A DNA stretch of 11,735 nucleotides from Candidatus Latescibacterota bacterium. GTDB taxonomy: Bacteria; Latescibacterota; UBA2968; GCA-2709665. Where the stretch lies: positions 1 to 11,735 of the forward strand of contig JASLMQ010000247.1 in NCBI GenBank assembly GCA_030746455.1, written 5' to 3'. Positions within the stretch are counted from its first letter, which is position 1; each line of letters begins with the position of its first letter. The notes under the pieces are model-generated. The model did no database searches, was not told the origin of the DNA, and saw only the letters and a list, made by a program, of their open reading frames with translations. The position numbers were made by a program, and so were the translations under genes. Of this stretch, positions 6,847-11,735 are shown piece after piece.

Positions 6847-8223
6847 ATGAAGACGTGGATCAAATGGGTAGTCGGCATTTTCGGTGTCTTGCTGGTGGCA
6901 GTTCTCATTTTCAGCATCCTGTACTGGTCCAGGCTGAGTATCCTCATGGGCACCGAGGAACTGAGCGGCAAAACGGAGGCCATACCCAGGCCTGTATCCC
7001 GATTGACGAGTCCGCTGACGGTAGGTGATGCCGACTGGATCTCCTGGCACGGGGCCAGGGGAGACCGTCGCAGTGGCGTCACGGGGATCATCAAGGACTG
7101 GTCCGGCGGCCTGGAGAAGCTGTGGGAGGTGGACTTCCTGTGCCAGGGAAACACGAGCGCAGCGTGGTCGGCCCCGGTCGTGCGGGGCAACCGTATGATC
7201 GTCTGCGGGCGCAGCACGGATAGCGATCTGATCTTCTGCTTCGATCCCGCCGATGGCATGTTGCTCTGGCAGGCATCCTACAGCGCGAAGGCGGGCTCAA
7301 GCCATGGCACGGGTCCCCGGGCAACGCCTGCGATCGATGACGATCGAGTCTACACCTTCGGCCGAGGTGGTGACCTCGTATGCTGGAAGCTCTTCGACGG
7401 GGAGGAAGTCTGGCGAGCGAATGTCTCGGACGAGGGCGGCGAGGCGCCGATGTGGGGGCACGCTTCCTCGCCGCTCATTCTGGGAGAGCGCGTTATCGTG
7501 CAGGGAGGCGGTACCGCGCGGACGATCGCATACGACAAGCTGACGGGGAACGTGGCCTGGAAGAGCGGACAAGGCTTAGCAGGTTACGCTGCGTTGACGG
7601 GGATGGATCTGGACGGAAAGCCTGCGGTACTCGTCTTCCACGGGAAAGGGTTTGCCGCGCTCGACGCAAGAGATGGGGATGAGCTCTGGAACATATCGTG
7701 GGAGACGCCATACGATGTGAATGCGACCACTCCGATGGCCATCGGCGACCGCGTTTTCATCACTTCCGGATACGGTACGGGTTGCGTGCTGCTGAAGGCC
7801 GGGCGCTTGGGGGCAGAGGTTCTCTGGCAGAGCGAGATCATCGCCGCTCAGCATACCGACTCCTATGCCATCGATGGATTCCTGTACGGCTATTCCGGAG
7901 ACAGTTCCCAGAACAAGGGCGCGTTCAAGTGCGTGGGCATGGAAGACGGAAGTGAGAGATGGACGACCAACGAGATGGGATGGGGCACGTGCGTCTTCGT
8001 GGACGGCCACCTGCTGTGTTGTGATATCAAAGGGAATCTGTTCCTCATGCGACCCACCCCGGATCGGTTCGTCAAGATATCCGAGATGCGTGGCGCTCTG
8101 GGTGATGTCCGAGGGCCTGTCTGGACCCGGCCGACCGTCGCGAACGGGCTTCTGTATCTTCGCTTTAAACAACGGCTGGTGTGCTACAGGCTTGTGCGGG
8201 GGCAGCCAGACGTTGGCGGATGA
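6847..8223 (+). CDS. Membrane-anchored PQQ-type beta-propeller (BamB-like repeat) protein
   Basis: This 458-residue protein starts at ATG 6847, preceded by GGAGGA (6832-6837) at 9 nt. Residues 1-6 contain two lysines and residues 7-27 form one hydrophobic segment, so it is anchored in the cytoplasmic membrane with the rest outside. No lipobox cysteine is seen. The body consists of repeated PQQ-like blades, recognisable by the recurring pattern of a strand, a D-x-x-D/T-G turn and a tryptophan: DPADGMLLWQ, LFDGEEVWRA, DKLTGNVAWK, DARDGDELWN and MEDGSERWTT. Proteins of this type are abundant in planctomycete-like genomes; most have no known enzyme activity and may bind proteins or cell-surface material. 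True quinoprotein dehydrogenases are longer and carry cofactor and Ca-binding residues that I do not see. It converges on the dehydrogenase gene with only 10 nt between stops. Confidence 0.85.
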   Translation: MKTWIKWVVGIFGVLLVAVLIFSILYWSRLSILMGTEELSGKTEAIPRPVSRLTSPLTVGDADWISWHGARGDRRSGVTGIIKDWSGGLEKLWEVDFLCQGNTSAAWSAPVVRGNRMIVCGRSTDSDLIFCFDPADGMLLWQASYSAKAGSSHGTGPRATPAIDDDRVYTFGRGGDLVCWKLFDGEEVWRANVSDEGGEAPMWGHASSPLILGERVIVQGGGTARTIAYDKLTGNVAWKSGQGLAGYAALTGMDLDGKPAVLVFHGKGFAALDARDGDELWNISWETPYDVNATTPMAIGDRVFITSGYGTGCVLLKAGRLGAEVLWQSEIIAAQHTDSYAIDGFLYGYSGDSSQNKGAFKCVGMEDGSERWTTNEMGWGTCVFVDGHLLCCDIKGNLFLMRPTPDRFVKISEMRGALGDVRGPVWTRPTVANGLLYLRFKQRLVCYRLVRGQPDVGG

Positions 8224-8233
8224 CACGCCCTGG

Positions 8234-8950
8234 CTAGCTGACGCGCAGCGGTGTCCGCACGATCACCTCAGGCGTGTGGGCCTTCGGCGACTGGCAGACG
8301 AGGTGCAGAATCGCGTCGGCGATCTCCTCCGGCTGGGTGAGGTTCTCGATAATGTCGTTCGGGTGGTTGTTCCTGCGCATCACCGTGTCCACAGGGCCGG
8401 GGCAAACGACCGATGCCTTGACCCCGTGTGGCTGGCCTTCGGCGTGCGTGGCTTGCGTGAAGCCGATGACGGCGAACTTGGATGCCGCATAGGACCCGAA
8501 GCCCGCGGACCCCTGCTTGCCGGACGTTGAGGACACGTTGACGATGTGGCCGCTTCCCTGCTCGCACATCCGGCCGAACACGGCTTGCGTGCACAGGAAC
8601 ACCCCCTTCGTGTTCACCTGATAGGTCCTGTCGAAGTCTTCCTCACGGATGTCGGGAATCCGGTCGTGGAGCGCCACGCCTGCGTTGTTGACCAGGATGT
8701 CCACCTTCCGGAACGTCGCATAGACTTCCCCCGCCATCGCCAGCACTTGGTCCCTGTCCGACACGTCCGCCAGCACGGCGATGGCCTCCGCACCTTCCTC
8801 TCTGCATTGGTCCGCTACCTCGTCGATCTCAGTTCTGGTTCTGGCGACAACGACGATGCTGGCTCCCGCATCCGCGAAGGCCAGCGCCGTTGCGCGGCCG
8901 ATGCCACGGCCTGCACCTGTGATGATGGCGACCTTTCCTGAGAGTCTCAT
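8234..8950 (-). CDS. Short-chain dehydrogenase/reductase (classical SDR)
   Basis: At 238 residues this is near the usual classical SDR length. The Rossmann glycine motif TGAGRGIG is at 11-18, D62 (ADVSD) contacts adenine, NNAG is at 88-91, and the catalytic set is N113, S141, Y154 and K158 (YAASK). R37 after strand 2 (VVARTR) suggests a preference for NADP(H) over NAD(H), by family rule. The PGPVDT segment (184-189) is the usual one after strand 6. ATG 8948-8950 is preceded by GGGAGG at 4 nt. The protein is cytoplasmic and the substrate cannot be told from sequence; a sugar or sugar-acid oxidoreductase role is only contextual inference. It is transcribed alone, convergent with the beta-propeller and divergent from the MntA/HepT pair. 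Confidence 0.93.
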   Translation of the reverse strand: MRLSGKVAIITGAGRGIGRATALAFADAGASIVVVARTRTEIDEVADQCREEGAEAIAVLADVSDRDQVLAMAGEVYATFRKVDILVNNAGVALHDRIPDIREEDFDRTYQVNTKGVFLCTQAVFGRMCEQGSGHIVNVSSTSGKQGSAGFGSYAASKFAVIGFTQATHAEGQPHGVKASVVCPGPVDTVMRRNNHPNDIIENLTQPEEIADAILHLVCQSPKAHTPEVIVRTPLRVS

Positions 8951-9311
8951 AGCACCTCCCCTTGCCGAATGGCATACGGACCCGCTTGGTTGATGCGATT
9001 CTGGGCATGCTGCAACAGGATACGGGATGAAGCGTCAACATGCCAGGAGAAACAGGAGCTTAGACGACTTTCGGGTGCTGGATTTTTGGGGAGGGACGGA
9101 AGGGCCGGGCTGGGAGCTCAGGCAGACTGCGAGATGGTGCGGACGTCACTGATGGGCAGATCAAACAGATAGATACGAGGGCCAGAGCCCCAGTCTCGTT
9201 CTGGCCGTTCGCTTTCCTTGATGAAACCGGCGATCGGACGTATATTCCGGGAGGAGGCTCCGCGCCCTGAATGATCCCTGGCTGTTTGTGCAACTGAAGG
9301 TGGGAACTGGC
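8951..9311. other. 361-bp spacer between the SDR and mntA genes
   Basis: No intact gene is visible. The left end holds the SDR ribosome-binding site, and a candidate mntA promoter lies at 9218-9246. On the minus strand an open frame without any ATG, GTG or TTG runs from 9324 to a TGA at 9118-9120. Its last 40 or so residues, including GFIKESERPERDW and RIYLFDLPISDV, look protein-like and may be the 3' remnant of a lost gene. I cannot assign it to a family. Confidence 0.4.
9218..9246 (+). promoter_or_regulatory. Candidate sigma70-type promoter for the mntA/hepT pair
   Basis: TTGATG (9218-9223) and TATATT (9241-9246) are separated by exactly 17 nt and match the consensus at four and five of six positions. 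The pair lies 65 nt upstream of the mntA ATG. It is a reasonable candidate in a GC-rich background but is not confirmed. Confidence 0.4.
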
Positions 9312-9629
9312 ATGGCTGATTTGGTTACCGACAAGAATGGCATTATGGCGGCCATAGAGGCCAACAGTGTGCGACTGAGGCAATATGGCGTGCGGCGCAT
9401 CGGCCTCTTTGGGTCCTTCGTCCGCGGCGACGAGCACGGTGACAGCGACATCGACTTGCTCGTCGAGTTCGAGCAGGGCCGAAAGACCTTCGACAGTTTT
9501 ATGTCATTGGCCTTCTACCTGGAAGACCTGTTGGGTCGGAAGGTCGAGGTCGTGACAGCCGAGTCCCTGAGTCCGTATCTTGGTCCATACATCCTCGACG
9601 AGGTCGAGTATGTCACCATCGCCGCGTGA
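9312..9629 (+). CDS. mntA: MntA-like minimal nucleotidyltransferase antitoxin
   Basis: This 105-residue protein starts at ATG 9312, with AGGTGG upstream at about 8 nt. The nucleotidyltransferase signature GS-x10-D-x-D is complete: G34-S35 in LFGSFVRG, then D46 and D48 in SDIDLLVEF. The third acidic residue of the fold is probably E79 in RKVEVVT, where many relatives have Asp. In characterised MntA/HepT pairs the MntA enzyme adds AMP groups to the tyrosine of the RX4HXY motif of HepT and so neutralises its RNase activity. The end of this gene overlaps the ancestral hepT start by 20 nt, the usual tight coupling of this module. All catalytic motifs look intact, so the antitoxin probably still works even though the toxin frame is broken. 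Confidence 0.9.
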   Translation: MADLVTDKNGIMAAIEANSVRLRQYGVRRIGLFGSFVRGDEHGDSDIDLLVEFEQGRKTFDSFMSLAFYLEDLLGRKVEVVTAESLSPYLGPYILDEVEYVTIAA

Positions 9630-9672
9630 ATTCCTGCGGCATATCCTGGATGAGGCGGATTTCCTCCTATGA
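9610..9672 (+). pseudogene. hepT: Detached N-terminal part of hepT, closed by an in-frame TGA
   Basis: ATG at 9610, inside the end of mntA, begins MSPSPREFLRHILDEADFLL, which fits the first helix of HepT proteins. It then meets TGA at 9670-9672. The frame continues directly, without any shift, into the rest of HepT from GTG 9673. One base change, for example CGA (Arg) to TGA, would explain it. The peptide alone (20 residues) should have no toxin activity. Confidence 0.75.
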
Positions 9673-9954
9673 GTGACCGACGGGCTCGATCAGTCGCGGA
9701 TTGCACGGGATGAAACGCTCAAACGTGCTGTTGTACGCAGCATCGAGGTAATCGGTGAGGCGGCCAAGAGAGTGCCGGAAGACGTCCGTCAAAGCATCCC
9801 GCAGGCGGACTGGCGATCAATGGCCGGCATGCGGGACAAGCTGATTCACGACTACTTCGGCATCGACTACGAAATCGTGTGGGATGTGGTGACGAACAGG
9901 ATTCCCGACCTCAGGGATGCCCTTACCGCATACCTGCAGGACTCGGAAGAGTAA
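9673..9954 (+). CDS. hepT: HepT-like HEPN RNase toxin, N-terminally truncated by an in-frame stop
   Basis: This 93-residue frame begins at a GTG directly after the TGA at 9670-9672. It has the HepT/DUF86 core: a helix with [16 protein letters not shown] (20-35), then [20 protein letters not shown] (46-65), which contains the RX4HXY motif as R54, H59 and Y61. These are the RNase residues and the tyrosine that MntA AMPylates. The C-terminal helices are complete, and full length with the upstream piece would be about 114 residues, normal for the family. With the first helix detached, the protein is either dead or made by termination-reinitiation at TGAGTG. No good ribosome-binding site serves GTG 9673; the nearest GAGG is about 17 nt away. 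The truncation is read directly from the sequence; loss of function is inferred. Confidence 0.82.
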   Translation: MTDGLDQSRIARDETLKRAVVRSIEVIGEAAKRVPEDVRQSIPQADWRSMAGMRDKLIHDYFGIDYEIVWDVVTNRIPDLRDALTAYLQDSEE

Positions 9955-10126
9955 GATTGTGCACCAACGCGGCCTGATGAAGACATGGCGAGCGAAGAGA
10001 TGGTGCCCTCCGACTTGCCTCGCGCACGGGAGGGTGTTTCTATGTACACCGGGGCCGGTGGTCCACGATCGACCGTATGCGGCTTACCGAGGACCGACAT
10101 AGTCAGGCCAGCACGGAGAGAGGCGC

Positions 10127-11506
10127 ATGGACACCCGGAAGAGGATGCGGTTCACGGCGATCGAGGAGACCGAGGACGCGATCACCGTCGAGACCACCGG
10201 CGCACGGTATGTCTTCGACACCTCGACGGGCGAGCGCCCGGGTCGCGGGGGCCACATCGAGTGTACCCAGCTGATCAACGGTGTAAGACGTATTGCGCGG
10301 ATCGATCTGAACGTCTCGTTCGAGCACCTCACGCTGGAGAGCCCCAACGTCGCAGACTCCGATGACGCGCTTCACGCAGCCTGTGTGCTCAACGCGATCC
10401 CCATCGAGTCCAGCTGCCAATTCCTGAGGATCGAGGTGCATCCGGACTCGCTGCTGGAGGTGTTCGCGACCCTCCCGCTGGAGCTGACCGTGTCAAGTGG
10501 CCTCGACGCCCGGTATGAGGCAGACACCCAGGGACACTTGCTTCTGATCGACGGGTCCGGCGGGATCGGGATGTACCCGTATCGGGGGCTCCGGGACCGG
10601 GAGATGACCCACACCGGAGAGGGGCAGACATCGGAATGGCGGGTGCGCTACCAGCTGGAAAGGGACTGCCGTTTTCTGTTCTCGGTGTTCCCGCCCCGCG
10701 AGTTCGAGCTCGATCAGTACTACGAGGAGTGCATCGTGCACCACGGCACGATCCAGCCGTGGGTGGTGCCGCCGTTCCCGACGGACGCGATGATCGAAGA
10801 GGCCAGCGAACACACGCGTGTCCTGGTGCTGCACGAGGGTCTGTGGGCCGGCAAGCTCACCAGGGAAGGCAGGCCGGTGGAGACCGTGGCCGACCTGTAT
10901 GCGGAGGGGGCCTACGTCAGCCACGACTTCGAGGCGTTCGACGATGCCGAGTTGCGTCGAACCGTCGGTACGGCCCACAAGCTGGGGATGAGGGTCATCC
11001 CATACATGAGCCCGTACTACTCCTCAGCGCGGGGACGAATGTTCTGGCACAACGTAGAGGAGCGGCTGGCGCAGTACGATATGGACGGGCTCTACTTCGA
11101 TGGCATCTCGCACGACATCCTGGAATCGTACGACATGATCCGGACGGCGAGGAATGTGGTAGGAGACGGGAGCCTGTATGTGCACTGTACGAGCGACCCG
11201 GTGAGCAAGAACCTGTTCTGCCCGTTCATCGACACGCACGCCGACTACATCCTCAGGGCCGAACATGCCACGGCGCTGAGTGACTCGTATCTACGGTATG
11301 TGATCTCAGGAACCAACATCAGCAACTCCATCGGCCACCTTTGCTACTACGACTTCCCGGTCGACACGCTGCGCGAGACGATCGAGAAGGCGCTGGAGTA
11401 CCGGTTCCGGTTCTACCTCGGCTCACCGGAGACCGAGCTGGAACGGGTGCTCCTGAAGGAGTACTTCCCACGCCTGCAGAAGGAAGGGGCAGCGAGGGAG
11501 AGATGA
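10127..11506 (+). CDS. Putative glycoside hydrolase-like protein: beta-sandwich plus TIM barrel
   Basis: This 459-residue protein starts at ATG 10127 behind a purine-rich AGAGAGG. Residues 1 to about 205 are beta-rich without a signal peptide. From about 230 a TIM-barrel pattern appears: RVLVLHEGLW (231-240), KLGMRVIPYMSPYYSS (285-300), YDMDGLYFDGISHDI (317-331), SLYVHCTSDP (349-358) and DYILRAEH (373-380). The Y-F-D-G strand end (D325) resembles the nucleophile region of alpha-galactosidase-like and related retaining glycosidases, and E379 at a later strand end could be a second catalytic acid. The N-terminal sandwich followed by a barrel also resembles the GH-D type arrangement. I do not recognise a specific GH family, so the substrate is open. 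A deacetylase-like gene begins 13 nt downstream, so the two form an operon. Confidence 0.6.
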   Translation: MDTRKRMRFTAIEETEDAITVETTGARYVFDTSTGERPGRGGHIECTQLINGVRRIARIDLNVSFEHLTLESPNVADSDDALHAACVLNAIPIESSCQFLRIEVHPDSLLEVFATLPLELTVSSGLDARYEADTQGHLLLIDGSGGIGMYPYRGLRDREMTHTGEGQTSEWRVRYQLERDCRFLFSVFPPREFELDQYYEECIVHHGTIQPWVVPPFPTDAMIEEASEHTRVLVLHEGLWAGKLTREGRPVETVADLYAEGAYVSHDFEAFDDAELRRTVGTAHKLGMRVIPYMSPYYSSARGRMFWHNVEERLAQYDMDGLYFDGISHDILESYDMIRTARNVVGDGSLYVHCTSDPVSKNLFCPFIDTHADYILRAEHATALSDSYLRYVISGTNISNSIGHLCYYDFPVDTLRETIEKALEYRFRFYLGSPETELERVLLKEYFPRLQKEGAARER

Positions 11507-11519
11507 CGGGAGGATGAAG

Positions 11520-11735
11520 ATGACGGCTTCCCCTGACCGAAGGGAACTGAAGGTCGCTCTGCCGGAGGGCGTGCGCTGCGCCATTGCCCTCAGCTACGAC
11601 ACCGACACCGCGGGCGGCTACGCCCCGGACGGCGTCTGCCACGGCCGCACGCCGCCGTTCCTCCACGAGTACATGCAGAGGTTGTGTGAGACCGCCGAGC
11701 AGCACGGCGTGGCCCTGCATTTCATGCAGATCGGC
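11520..11735 (+). CDS. NodB-type polysaccharide deacetylase-like protein, 3' partial
   Basis: The frame runs off the right edge after 72 residues. ATG 11520 is preferred over ATG 11514 because GGGAGG (11508-11513) lies 6 nt before it but directly abuts the other. After a short leader, CAIALSYDTDTAGG (residues 20-33) matches the first strand of the NodB domain with its paired metal-binding aspartates, and the segment from about 57 to 72 ending HGVALHFMQIG matches the second strand of polysaccharide deacetylases (PF01522). Such enzymes remove N- or O-acetyl groups from sugar polymers. The remaining NodB motifs, including the H-x-x-x-H metal pair, lie beyond the window, so activity cannot be judged. 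It is translated 13 nt after the glycosidase-like gene and probably works with it. Confidence 0.7.
   Translation, partial: MTASPDRRELKVALPEGVRCAIALSYDTDTAGGYAPDGVCHGRTPPFLHEYMQRLCETAEQHGVALHFMQIG

Noticed and set aside
7576..8226. 216-codon minus-strand ORF inside the beta-propeller gene
   Set aside because: It is antisense to clear PQQ-type repeats and has no recognisable motif.
8546..8941. Plus-strand ORF of 131 codons opposite the SDR gene
   Set aside because: The minus strand carries the full SDR motif set; this is its shadow.
9010..9040. TTGACG on the minus strand as a -35 box for the SDR gene
   Set aside because: No acceptable -10 hexamer lies 16 to 18 nt downstream.
9955..10126. Small plus-strand frames between hepT and the glycosidase-like gene
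   Set aside because: Composition is Arg/Pro/Cys-rich and typical of translated non-coding GC-rich DNA; no ribosome-binding site or motif supports them.
10493..10978. 161-codon minus-strand ORF inside the glycosidase-like gene
   Set aside because: It is antisense to a continuous 459-codon frame with a good start and an operon neighbour, and shows no motif of its own.

Overview
The window reads as a piece of chromosome from an environmental bacterium of fairly high GC content that uses the standard bacterial code, since both TAA and TGA end intact genes. The gene set is a sulfatase, a DUF3604 PHP-like hydrolase, two TIM-barrel sugar isomerases, a membrane-anchored PQQ-type beta-propeller, a large glycosidase-like protein and a NodB-type deacetylase. 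That mix is typical of carbohydrate-degrading lineages such as Planctomycetes, Lentisphaerae, Latescibacteria or Poribacteria. This placement is inference from gene content; no rRNA or other phylogenetic marker is present.

Layout. From 2 to 3189 (+), a 5'-truncated DUF3604 protein is followed by a type I sulfatase. At 3420-5379, two sugar isomerase/epimerase genes diverge from a 304-bp spacer (the first on -, the second on +). The spacer holds a decayed fragment of an ATPase gene and a small dyad. At 5474-6619 (-) lies an intact AAA+/DUF4143 ATPase with a near-consensus promoter that should give a leaderless mRNA. At 6847-8223 (+) is the beta-propeller, which converges on a short-chain dehydrogenase at 8234-8950 (-). 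At 9312-9954 (+) is an MntA/HepT-type toxin-antitoxin pair whose toxin frame is broken by one in-frame TGA. At 10127-11735 (+) a beta-sandwich plus TIM-barrel protein, probably a glycosidase, is followed by a polysaccharide deacetylase-like gene that runs off the window.

How it fits together. The enzymes suit breakdown of a sulfated or acetylated glycan or sugar conjugate: ester removal by the sulfatase and deacetylase, chain cleavage by the glycosidase-like protein, then isomerisation and redox steps by the two TIM-barrel isomerases and the dehydrogenase. That pathway is inference; no transporter, regulator or sulfatase-maturation gene is in view. The ATPase, its decayed relative and the MntA/HepT pair are accessory genes inserted among the metabolic ones.

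I found no CRISPR array, tRNA, rRNA, transposase or convincing intrinsic terminator, and no clear new multi-gene system. The strongest observations are the interrupted HepT, the ATPase fragment in the spacer between the isomerases, and the leaderless ATPase promoter.
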